From NCBI GenBank assembly GCA_017962005.1, contig JAGCWE010000061.1, positions 1 through 54,528 of the forward strand: DNA of 54,528 nt. The letters are read 5' to 3'. The stretch's first letter is position 1. Every line of letters begins with the position of its first letter. The notes below the pieces were generated by a model. The model saw only the letters and a program-made list of their open reading frames with translations, ran no database searches and was not told the DNA's origin. The stretch is from Paludibacteraceae bacterium. Its GTDB lineage: Bacteria; Bacteroidota; Bacteroidia; Bacteroidales; Paludibacteraceae. Positions 39,842 through 48,025 of this stretch are shown one piece after another. A program made the translations under genes and the position numbers.

Positions 39842-41575
39842 GTGAACCGCATAATTTTCTCTTTGCTTTCAAGCAGTTCGTCGGTGTTCCATATCCGTCC
39901 GTTGCGGATGCTTCTTTTGGCGTTGGTAACGGGTTGTATGGTGCTTTCTTCATTTGCGCAAAGTTCCTGTGGTGAGGCCATCCGTGTTTCTACCGGTGTG
40001 AATGAGTATGTCCGCCGTACGGGTGTCACTTGGTACACCGCCTATACGTATGACCTTCCGGTACACGTGGCTTACATCCCTGATGACCCGGGTGCGATGG
40101 ACACACTCACTGCCAACATTGATTTCGCTTGCGACGGACCGCTGGACCGCGACATAGCTGATGCCATCGGAGAACCCGGCGATGATTCGTACGTGGAGTT
40201 GCCCATCGAGCGCGGATTCAAGAAAACAAAAATCGACGGCAAAGTCGCGTACGTGCTGGACATAGAGGCCCGCTACCGCAATATTATGGCGGGCGGCGGT
40301 ATCACCCGCAACGTGCAGGCATGGGTGATGATTGACGTGCCTTCCGCTGGTTCGCTCACTATCCAGCCCGACCTCAACTCACGTGAATGTCTCAATAATA
40401 CCGAGATAATCTCCCTTCCGAAGACCGTGCAGGTGCAGGCGGATGACGCAGAGTCGGTTCTGATGCTGCCTTTCAGTCTTTGGAAAGAGGATAGTGTGCG
40501 TTTCGTATGGAGCGGATTGCATGAACCGCTTGATGTGTGGATTGCCAAGCAGGACTGCCATTTCGTTCCGAGTGAGTCGGACGAGAATTTCCTCGGTCAC
40601 CGCACCATACGTCCTGAGGACACATGGAAACTGACCATCGACTCCATTGACGACCTCATCGGCGAATGGACCAACGGCGGTATGTACTATGTCAAGTTCA
40701 TCTCCAAGGAGGCGGCGGAACTCAAGATTGAAATCGTGCCGGAGAAGGAAGTGGACGGCACGCGTCTGCGTTATGACCGCCCCGAGAAAGTCAAACGCGG
40801 AGGCAGTGACCTGTTCTACTTCACCACCAAATGGGGTGCCACACGTCTGACCACCCCAACGAAGCATATCTGTACGGTCTTCTTTGGCACCGGTCCGGAG
40901 ATTGACCCCGCCAATCCCGCCACATATTTTGACTCCCTTCGGATGGACGTGGCGGAGGACGGTTCCCACTATCTGGAGTTCTCCGACACCGAAATGGCGG
41001 AATGGATTAACGCCCGTTCCCGCGACACATACGTCTATATGCGGCTCGTCACGGCGCGGTCCACCACGCTCACCGCCACCCCATGGACCGACGGAGACGA
41101 GTGCGCCGTCAGCAAGTCATGGCAGTTGCGCTCCGGCAGGAAGATTCAGTTCGACGGAAGCAAGTACCTCGAAAACTACATCTATCGTATGCGCTATGCC
41201 GACTGGAAAGGATACGATATTGAGGTGGAGCGTACCGACAATACAAAGAAACAGCTTGACGTGGGTATGTGGAAAGCGTGTCCTACAACCAAACCGACCA
41301 AAACGCTTTGTGTCAGCAAAACGTACAAATCCACTTCCGATGCCACATCATGGACAATTGAACAGACGGATGTGGACAAATGGGGCGTAGGCAGCCCTCC
41401 GGCGGACGGAGTGTTCTATTACTGGAACTTCAATTTCTACAAGGCATCCTCCGCCATCATTTTCACCTCCGGCAAACCCGAGGAGGTCGAGCCCGAGGAA
41501 CCCGACTGCGAGGTGAGAATTACCGCCCGCCCCCAGACCGAACTGACGGGAACCGTCAAGATAACAGTGGAATAA
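39842..41575 (+). CDS. Secreted surface protein related to the giant repeat protein
   Basis: The start is uncertain. GTG at 39842 gives a basic start (VNRIIFSLL ... HIRPLR) before the hydrophobic core MLLLALVTGCMVLSSFAQ. ATG 39908 alone would lack positive charges, and TTG 39818 is also in frame. The mature protein (about 535 residues) opens with SSCGEAIRVSTGVNEYVRRTGVTWYTAY, matching the Cys-Ala/Trp-Tyr module of the 1666-residue protein. A second such module (CAVSKSWQLRSGRKIQFDGS) lies near the end. It ends CEVRITARPQTELTGTVKITVE without a recognisable T9SS tail. First of four genes in a rightward operon. Function unknown. Confidence 0.65.
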   Translation: MNRIIFSLLSSSSSVFHIRPLRMLLLALVTGCMVLSSFAQSSCGEAIRVSTGVNEYVRRTGVTWYTAYTYDLPVHVAYIPDDPGAMDTLTANIDFACDGPLDRDIADAIGEPGDDSYVELPIERGFKKTKIDGKVAYVLDIEARYRNIMAGGGITRNVQAWVMIDVPSAGSLTIQPDLNSRECLNNTEIISLPKTVQVQADDAESVLMLPFSLWKEDSVRFVWSGLHEPLDVWIAKQDCHFVPSESDENFLGHRTIRPEDTWKLTIDSIDDLIGEWTNGGMYYVKFISKEAAELKIEIVPEKEVDGTRLRYDRPEKVKRGGSDLFYFTTKWGATRLTTPTKHICTVFFGTGPEIDPANPATYFDSLRMDVAEDGSHYLEFSDTEMAEWINARSRDTYVYMRLVTARSTTLTATPWTDGDECAVSKSWQLRSGRKIQFDGSKYLENYIYRMRYADWKGYDIEVERTDNTKKQLDVGMWKACPTTKPTKTLCVSKTYKSTSDATSWTIEQTDVDKWGVGSPPADGVFYYWNFNFYKASSAIIFTSGKPEEVEPEEPDCEVRITARPQTELTGTVKITVE

Positions 41576-41647
41576 CGGAACGGAATGTCGGTATAACGAA
41601 ATATCGAAAACAATGCAATTACGAACCATCAGGAAACCTGACACGAT

Positions 41648-42160
41648 ATGAAAAGATACATTTTTATAGTTTCTCTCTTCTTCGCCCTCTGTCTGCCTGC
41701 TATGGCACAGACCGAAACCGTCGCGCGTTGCGGACAGATTGTCACACTCACTGCGGAACCCGCTGAAGGATTCTATTTTCTCCGTTGGTCGGACGGAGTG
41801 ACCGACAACCCCCGCGAGATAGAGATTTCGTCCGAAACAACCGTCACCGATTTCGTAGCCATCTTCGGAGGTATGGAGTTCACTGTTACCGTACGTGTCA
41901 AGAATGAAGGTACCGGTGATGTTGACCAGTCGGAATACACCGCGCAGGCGGGTGAGACCATCACCCTCGGTGCTGTTGAGTCCGACCCTTGTTATCAGTT
42001 CGACCACTGGGAGGATGCCGATGGCAATTCCATCTCCACTCAGAAGACATTTGTTTACACCATCGTCAAGGAGACGACCGTTTATGCCGTTTTCGTTGAC
42101 CGTGAGTTCAAAATCAAAGCCACTGCCGAACACGGCACCGTGGACATTCAGGTACAATAA
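41648..42160 (+). CDS. Small exported protein with two bacterial-repeat (BACON/Big-like) domains
   Basis: The 170-residue protein has a clear signal peptide (MKRYIFIVSLFFALCLPAMA). Then come two short beta domains of the RWSDG type: CGQIVTLTAEPAEGFYFLRW ... DNPREIEI, and AGETITLGAVESDPCYQFDHWEDADG. This resembles the divergent InlB B-repeat/bacterial repeat family found in surface proteins. It ends FKIKATAEHGTVDIQVQ with no T9SS tail. Its first domain is closely matched by the start of the next protein, so the two arose by duplication or by splitting of one protein. Confidence 0.7.
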   Translation: MKRYIFIVSLFFALCLPAMAQTETVARCGQIVTLTAEPAEGFYFLRWSDGVTDNPREIEISSETTVTDFVAIFGGMEFTVTVRVKNEGTGDVDQSEYTAQAGETITLGAVESDPCYQFDHWEDADGNSISTQKTFVYTIVKETTVYAVFVDREFKIKATAEHGTVDIQVQ

Positions 42161-42168
42161 TTCCGTAA

Positions 42169-42972
42169 ATGCTCACTAACTTGCCTAGACGGCTTATCAT
42201 ATTCTTTCTGCTGCTCCTCTCTGTGTGCGCTATGCGTGCCGAAGAGTGGATGCGTAACGGGCTGCACTGCGGGCAGATAGTCATTCTTACCGCCACACCC
42301 GAACCCGACTACCGCTTCTCCTCCTGGTCGGACGGTAACACCGACAACCCCCGCCGTGTCGAAGTGACGCAGGCGATGGAACTGCGGGCTCTTTTCATTT
42401 CCGCTTGCGATGCGCAGTATATACTGCCTGTTGATTATCTGTTCGGGCAGATGTATGTTCTCAACCGTAACCGGCTCAAGGAATTGGGGTACGAGCCCAC
42501 GGCAGCCGAAGTGCGTTGGTATCGTGTGGTGGGTGAGATAGACAACGTGGTTGCTGACGGCGGTGATGATGTCCTTGTCGCTACCGGCTATTACCTTTCC
42601 CGCGAGGGGCTTCCGGGGGGGCAGTACTACGTCCAATGCACCTTCCCCAATCCCGAGTCCGATCGGTGCGACATTGTGCTGCGCAGTCAGGTCTGTCGCA
42701 TATCGCTGACGGGTCTCACGGACGCGGAAGGAGCGAATTTGCGGCTTGTGCCCAACGTGGCGGACAAGGGGCAGACGCTCACTCTCACGGGTATGCCCGT
42801 CACCGAGCAGGCGGTTGTTTCCGTCTTTGATATGAGCGGACGGCTCTTGCTGCGTACCTTGTCAGATGCAACCGAAACGATGACGCTCACCGCACAGGCG
42901 GCGTCAGGATGCTATCTCGTTCACGTCAAGACATCACGCCTTGACCAGACAATGCTCTATATAGTTCGTTAG
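42169..42972 (+). CDS. Exported protein with type A T9SS sorting domain
   Basis: The 267-residue protein has a signal peptide (RRLIIFFLLLLSVCAMRA) and a WSDG-type domain (CGQIVILTATPEPDYRFSSW, SDGNTDNPRRVEV) paralogous to the previous gene's. A module with VRWYRVVGEIDNVVADGGDD and YYLSREGLPGGQYYVQC follows. A canonical type A T9SS C-terminal domain (VVSVFDMSGRLLLRTLSDA ... GCYLVHVKT ... MLYIVR) ends it. So it should cross the outer membrane and be attached to the surface. The start is 8 bases after the previous stop, and the barrel gene follows after 3 bases. Confidence 0.8.
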   Translation: MLTNLPRRLIIFFLLLLSVCAMRAEEWMRNGLHCGQIVILTATPEPDYRFSSWSDGNTDNPRRVEVTQAMELRALFISACDAQYILPVDYLFGQMYVLNRNRLKELGYEPTAAEVRWYRVVGEIDNVVADGGDDVLVATGYYLSREGLPGGQYYVQCTFPNPESDRCDIVLRSQVCRISLTGLTDAEGANLRLVPNVADKGQTLTLTGMPVTEQAVVSVFDMSGRLLLRTLSDATETMTLTAQAASGCYLVHVKTSRLDQTMLYIVR

Positions 42973-42975
42973 ACC

Positions 42976-43881
42976 GTGAAAAAAGCCTTTCTTACCATAC
43001 TTGTTCTCTCGCTTGTCCTTCCCCTGTTTTCACAAGGGCGAAGCGGTTTGCAGGTAGGCTTGGAGGTCGGAACCAACCTCCGTTTCGGTAGCGGTGTCTC
43101 CCCTCGTCCGGGTGCTGATGCGGGGGCTGATTTGCGCTATGTGTTCCTTGCTCCGGTCGGTTATGCATCGCGCGTAGGATTTCAGGTGGGGGCGGGATTG
43201 GGTTATCAGACCTCCTATCAGCGTTCCTCTGTATCTTCGCAGGCTGATATTACTGCCTATTCAACGGTTGCGGACGGCTCGGTTGTTCCCGTTCCTATCC
43301 GTTACACCGTTTCTGCCGATGCGGTTTATCAGGACAAGCAGTGGAAACTGACAGTTCCCCTCCTTCTCGCTTTCCGTTTCGGCGCGTTTGCCCTTGACCT
43401 CGGTCCCCGTTTCGCTATGGGCATCAGCCCGGTTCGCTCACTCGCTTTCAGCAACGGAACAGTGGATGCCTATCTTGTGGATTACGATGTGCATATAACC
43501 GATGACCCGTCCATAGGCGTTTTCCCCGCCGATGGTCAGTCCGTCGAAGGCGCATCCGGCACGCCCTTCGCCCTCTCCGGCGTGATGGCACTTGGCTATG
43601 AATGGCATTTGGGACGGAACGGTATGTCGCCCAGCCGTTACAACTCGCCCTACGCGTTGGAGGCGACCGAACGTTTCGTCACTCTCCAGTTCTTCGCCGA
43701 ATATCCGTTCTGGCAGAGTTCGCAAGCCGCGATGCCCGATGTCAGTCTGTCGGCTACTGCTTTTCCCGCGCCGCAGATCTCCCTGCCCGCTCTTGCCAAA
43801 CCCGTCACCTTCGGCGTGCGCGTGGCATACACCATCTTCCCGGGTTCGGATCAGCGGTATCGCTGCTACTGCTTCAAGTAA
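42976..43881 (+). CDS. Outer-membrane beta-barrel protein with C-terminal CxC
   Basis: The 301-residue protein starts with GTG at 42976 (MKKAFLTILVLSLVLPLFSQ signal peptide), three bases after the previous stop. Alternating strands (GLEVGTNLRFG, VGFQVGAGLGYQTSYQ, LTVPLLLAFRFGAFALDLGPRFAMG, LSGVMALGYEWHLG, FVTLQFFAEYPFW, VTFGVRVAYTIF) fit a small barrel of the PorT/OMP_b-brl kind. It ends QRYRCYCFK. A Cys-x-Cys ending also occurs in the barrel at 51532-52398. It closes the operon of surface proteins, so it may help present them. Confidence 0.75.
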   Translation: MKKAFLTILVLSLVLPLFSQGRSGLQVGLEVGTNLRFGSGVSPRPGADAGADLRYVFLAPVGYASRVGFQVGAGLGYQTSYQRSSVSSQADITAYSTVADGSVVPVPIRYTVSADAVYQDKQWKLTVPLLLAFRFGAFALDLGPRFAMGISPVRSLAFSNGTVDAYLVDYDVHITDDPSIGVFPADGQSVEGASGTPFALSGVMALGYEWHLGRNGMSPSRYNSPYALEATERFVTLQFFAEYPFWQSSQAAMPDVSLSATAFPAPQISLPALAKPVTFGVRVAYTIFPGSDQRYRCYCFK

Positions 43882-43996
43882 GAGGGGCTTTTTACGGAGT
43901 TGACCGTTCCTTTTGTTTTCATCCGGCTCGGTTCCGCGATATAAAGAATAACCCGATAAACCAAAATAAAACAATCCCTTAATTACTAATTAAACT

Positions 43997-45301
43997 ATGA
44001 AAAAACTTTTGATTTCGGCACTCAGCTGTCTTATGATTATTAGTCTGTTCTCTTCCTGTGAGAAGAAAAAGGGTGAAGAACCGACCGATGCGAAAAAGTA
44101 CTTCAACATCGAAGTTACCGATGTGAGCGCGGCCGGTGCCACTGTTACCTTCACTCCTGTGGATGAAAAGATGACGTATTTGTTCGGCGTAATGCCCGTT
44201 GAGAAGTACAACGAGGATTCGATTCGGACAGGATATACCAAGGAATACTTTGAGAATTTAATCAAGGTATATTCTGAATACTATGAGATGAATGTGTATT
44301 ATGCCGATCTTTTCACAATCGGAGCAAAAGAGTACAAATACAATGATCTCACCCCTGAAACCGAATATGTGGCTGTGGCTCTGGGAATGGACACGGTTTC
44401 GTTTGAACTGACCACACCCGTGGTTACGCGCACGTTCAAAACCCTCGCTTGGGAAATGAAAGGAAGTATGACTATCGAGGTTTCCGATATCAGTTCTATC
44501 GATGCTGTCGTTACAGTCACACCCTCTGATGCCGGCTTGACTTATCTGTACGCGGTGGTTCCTACTGCCGACTACGATGAGAAGACTATATCCTCGCGCT
44601 GGACAAAGGCTTATTTCGACAATATTCTTGAGTACTATTCGTATGTGTATGAGGAAACCTTGTATTATTCCGATCTCTTCTATCAGGGCAAGTATAAGGA
44701 GACCTGCGAGGATCTTACCCCCGAAACCAATTATACCGTATATGCTGTGGGAATAGACACTGTTTCATTCCTTATGACAACGCCGATTGCCACGAAAACC
44801 TTCAAAACGGCCAAATGGGAAAAGATAGGCGAGAAGGAATTGTCGTTCGACCACGTGGACTTTATGGATGCCGTTGACAATTACGGTTGGTGGCAATTGT
44901 TCGGTTATTCTGAAACAACAGACAACACGTTCTACTATATTTCCGTTTCGCCTGCTGAAACCGAAACCGTGGCAGGAAACTATACGATGGAGGATATGGA
45001 TTTGGATTATACACTGATGGTTCAATATACCATTAACGGAAACGACACCGCTTACAAGCAAATAGATTTCGTGGACGGTCTGTTTGAGGTGAAGGAAACG
45101 GAAACGGGTGCCGAAATGGAGGCAGTCGTAAATGGCAGCGACGGGTACGAATACACGCTCCACGTCGTAGGTACATATAGCGAGGACGATGAAGATTACG
45201 AGGACTACGTTCCCGCACGCCGCAAGGCTTCCGCCCGCAAAGTGACGGTGAAACGGAACCAAGCCGCCGGCATCAAGAAACTGAACCGCTCAACCCGCTA
45301 A
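43997..45301 (+). CDS. Lipoprotein with two duplicated beta domains
   Basis: The 434-residue protein has a lipoprotein signal peptide (MKKLLISALSCLMIISLFSS then C20). Two homologous domains of about 125 residues follow (KYFNIEVTDVSAAGATVTFT ... LTPETEYVAVALGMDTVSFEL ... RTFKT, and MTIEVSDISSIDAVVTVTPS ... LTPETNYTVYAVGIDTVSF). They have fibronectin III-like ends (DLTPETEY). A C-terminal beta region and a basic tail (RRKASARKVTVKRNQAAGIK) end it. It lies three bases before the 4-alpha-glucanotransferase gene, so the two are probably co-transcribed, but no functional link is visible. Confidence 0.75.
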   Translation: MKKLLISALSCLMIISLFSSCEKKKGEEPTDAKKYFNIEVTDVSAAGATVTFTPVDEKMTYLFGVMPVEKYNEDSIRTGYTKEYFENLIKVYSEYYEMNVYYADLFTIGAKEYKYNDLTPETEYVAVALGMDTVSFELTTPVVTRTFKTLAWEMKGSMTIEVSDISSIDAVVTVTPSDAGLTYLYAVVPTADYDEKTISSRWTKAYFDNILEYYSYVYEETLYYSDLFYQGKYKETCEDLTPETNYTVYAVGIDTVSFLMTTPIATKTFKTAKWEKIGEKELSFDHVDFMDAVDNYGWWQLFGYSETTDNTFYYISVSPAETETVAGNYTMEDMDLDYTLMVQYTINGNDTAYKQIDFVDGLFEVKETETGAEMEAVVNGSDGYEYTLHVVGTYSEDDEDYEDYVPARRKASARKVTVKRNQAAGIKKLNRSTR

Positions 45302-45304
45302 CCT

Positions 45305-47917
45305 ATGACTCTGACATTCCAAATCAACTACCGCGCCCTTTTCGGACAACGGCTCTGCGTTGTGGAGACGGGCTCCGGTACTTTCGGATGGACCGAACAA
45401 CACCCCCTCTACCTCAACTGCGAGGGTGAGGACTTCTGGACGGCATCCCTCGTTGTGGAGCAGCCCAAAGGGGAAATATCCTACCATTATGCCATCGCGC
45501 TTGACAACGGAGGTTTCCTCTACGAGACAGGAGAAGGACGGCAACTCGCTTGGCAGACAACGGACAAGGATATCGTTCTCCGCGATTTCTGGCGCGCTGA
45601 GACAGAGGAGGACGCCTTCCGCACACGCGCTTTCTCGTTCCGTCGTCCCGACCGCCAGCCCGCTATGCGGCATATCGCCCCCAAGAAGGACGAGGCGGTC
45701 GTTGTCTTCTCACTTGACCTGCCGCAGATTCTGCCCACGCAGGGTGTGGCGGTACTTGGAAGCGGGTCATCGCTCGGCAACTGGGACAAAGCCAAGAAGC
45801 TGTGTCTTACCGACCATTGCTTCCCCGTATGGCAGGGCGCATTGCGCGTTCCGGCGAACGAAGTGGTGGAATACAAATACTGTATCTACGACCTCCAATC
45901 GGGCGAAGTGGCGGATATGGAATGGGGTGAGAACCGGCAGATATGGGGTGTGCGCAAAGGCATTACCATCCGCCAGAACGACCGTCTCTTCCGTCGCACG
46001 CAGCCCCGTCTCAAGGGTGCCGGTGTGGCTGTGCCCGTATTCTCGCTTCGCACAGAAGAGGGATTCGGCACGGGTGAGTTCCTTGACCTCAAGAAACTTG
46101 CCGACTGGGCGGTGCTTACAGGGCAGAAGATGATTCAGACGCTGCCTATCAACGACACCACCATCACCCACACGTTCCTCGACTCCTATCCCTATAAGGC
46201 GGTCAGCGTCTTTGCTCTGCACCCCATCTATCTGCACATACCCGCTATGGGCAAACTCACTGCCGCCGCGCAGAAGAAGTACGACAAGCAGAAGGAGGAG
46301 TTCAACAGCCTCACGTTTGCCGACTATCCCAACGTCTATGCGGCTAAGATGGACTGGTTCCTGCAGCTCTACAAGAAGGACTACAAGAAACTGGCGGCTA
46401 CGGATGCCTTCAAGCAGTTCTTCGCCAAGAACGAGGACTGGCTTGTGCCTTACGCAGAGTTCATTGCGAAACGTGACAAGCAGGACAAGGAACTGTATTA
46501 CTATCTCCAGTTCCACGCTGACAAGCAACTCAGCGAAGCTGTGGCATACGCCCATTCCGTAGGTGTGGCTATCAAAGGCGACATACCTATCGGCATTTCG
46601 CCCGAATCGGTGGATGCCGCCTCGCACCCCGAACTGTTTCACCTCGACGCCTCCGCAGGCGCGCCGCCTGACGACTTCTCCATCAGCGGTCAGAACTGGG
46701 GCTTCCCCACCTACAACTGGGAGGAGATGGCGAAGGACAACTACGGCTGGTGGCAGCGCCGCTTCCGCAAGATGCAGGACTATTTCGATGCCTACCGTAT
46801 CGACCATATCCTCGGCTTCTTCCGTATATGGCAGATGCGCCGCACCGACGTGTGGGGACTCTGCGGACACTTCTCGCCCGCTATGCCTTATTCGCTGCAG
46901 GACCTCTGGAATATGGGTGTCAAGTTGGACGAAGGCCGTATGACCCTGCCTTATATCCGCTCAACGTTCCTCGGCGATGTCTTCGGTTATGATACGGAGT
47001 ATGCCAAGCAGCATTTCCTCAATACCAACGACGGGTATGTCTATTGGTTCAAGGACGAATACGACAACCAGGTTAAGGTCCAGACGTATATAGAAAGTCA
47101 GTTGGCTCTGCCGCAGGACCGTCGCAACGACCGTTTGGCGGACGATACGCTCAACAACCTGTTGAACGGCTTGCTCTATCTCCACTGCGAAGTACTCTTC
47201 GTCCGTGACCAGGCAAATCCCTCACTCCTCCACCCGCGTATCTCCATTTATCAGTCGCACGCTTTCAACGAGCTCTATGACGACCAGAAACAAGTCATTA
47301 TGGATATCTATAACGACTATTTCTACCGTCGTCATAATCAGTTCTGGCGTGACTCAGCAATGCGCAAACTGCCCTCGCTCATCCACTCCAACGGTATGCT
47401 CTGCTGCGGCGAGGACCTCGGTATGGTGCCCGAATGTGTGCCGTCCGTCATGCACGAACTGCATATCCTCAGCCTCGAGATTCAGCGGATGCCCAAAGAC
47501 CCCAAGCAGACCTTTGCACACCCCGCAGATGCTCCTTACCTGAGTGTCTGCACCACCGGCACACACGATATGAACCCGCTGCGTGCTTGGTGGGAGGAAG
47601 ACCGCAATGTCACACAGCGTTTCTACAACGAGCAGTTGGGTCGCTGGGGAGATGCCCCTGCGCAAATGACACCCGAGATTGCCGAAGCGGTCATCAACCA
47701 GCACATGTACAGTCCCGCTATGTGGGTCATTCTTCCCTTGCAGGACTGGATGGCTATTGACGAGCAGATACGCAAACCGGATGCACAGTCCGAACGTATT
47801 AACGTTCCCGCCAACCCGCGGCATTTCTGGAACTACCGGATGCATCTCAAGGTGGAGGATCTGCTCAAGGCGGACGGTTTCAACGCCAAGGTGCGCCGGA
47901 TGACCGCCGTGCGGTAA
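45305..47917 (+). CDS. malQ: 4-alpha-glucanotransferase (GH77) with N-terminal starch-binding domains
   Basis: The 870-residue cytoplasmic enzyme (no signal peptide) has two N-terminal CBM20-like domains (1-95; about 125-235, with VAVLGSGSSLGNWDKAKKL and VEYKYCIYD), then a GH77 barrel. Catalytic residues are visible: nucleophile D500 in YRIDHILGFFR, E703 in CGEDLGMVP, D755 in TGTHDMNPLRAWW. The plant DPE2-like layout with two CBM20 and a split GH77 is usual for Bacteroidetes. It moves maltodextrin segments between alpha-glucan chains and would process oligosaccharides imported after surface starch cleavage. Start ATG 45305. Confidence 0.92.
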   Translation: MTLTFQINYRALFGQRLCVVETGSGTFGWTEQHPLYLNCEGEDFWTASLVVEQPKGEISYHYAIALDNGGFLYETGEGRQLAWQTTDKDIVLRDFWRAETEEDAFRTRAFSFRRPDRQPAMRHIAPKKDEAVVVFSLDLPQILPTQGVAVLGSGSSLGNWDKAKKLCLTDHCFPVWQGALRVPANEVVEYKYCIYDLQSGEVADMEWGENRQIWGVRKGITIRQNDRLFRRTQPRLKGAGVAVPVFSLRTEEGFGTGEFLDLKKLADWAVLTGQKMIQTLPINDTTITHTFLDSYPYKAVSVFALHPIYLHIPAMGKLTAAAQKKYDKQKEEFNSLTFADYPNVYAAKMDWFLQLYKKDYKKLAATDAFKQFFAKNEDWLVPYAEFIAKRDKQDKELYYYLQFHADKQLSEAVAYAHSVGVAIKGDIPIGISPESVDAASHPELFHLDASAGAPPDDFSISGQNWGFPTYNWEEMAKDNYGWWQRRFRKMQDYFDAYRIDHILGFFRIWQMRRTDVWGLCGHFSPAMPYSLQDLWNMGVKLDEGRMTLPYIRSTFLGDVFGYDTEYAKQHFLNTNDGYVYWFKDEYDNQVKVQTYIESQLALPQDRRNDRLADDTLNNLLNGLLYLHCEVLFVRDQANPSLLHPRISIYQSHAFNELYDDQKQVIMDIYNDYFYRRHNQFWRDSAMRKLPSLIHSNGMLCCGEDLGMVPECVPSVMHELHILSLEIQRMPKDPKQTFAHPADAPYLSVCTTGTHDMNPLRAWWEEDRNVTQRFYNEQLGRWGDAPAQMTPEIAEAVINQHMYSPAMWVILPLQDWMAIDEQIRKPDAQSERINVPANPRHFWNYRMHLKVEDLLKADGFNAKVRRMTAVR

Positions 47918-47938
47918 AAAAACAGGAATCGTTCTTTG

Positions 47939-47986
47939 ACACGAAGCAGACAGAGGACACGCGAGCGTGCCTTGTCTGTTTCGTGT
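47939..47986 (+). terminator. Stem-loop after the 4-alpha-glucanotransferase gene
   Basis: ACACGAAGCAGACA (47939-47952) pairs with 47973-47986 (one G-U), with an inner CACGC/GCGTG hairpin. No strong T-run follows, so termination is likely but not certain. Confidence 0.6.
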
Positions 47987-48025
47987 ATAGTATAACGGAC
48001 ATTAAAAGGTTGTTGCTTTTGTGGT

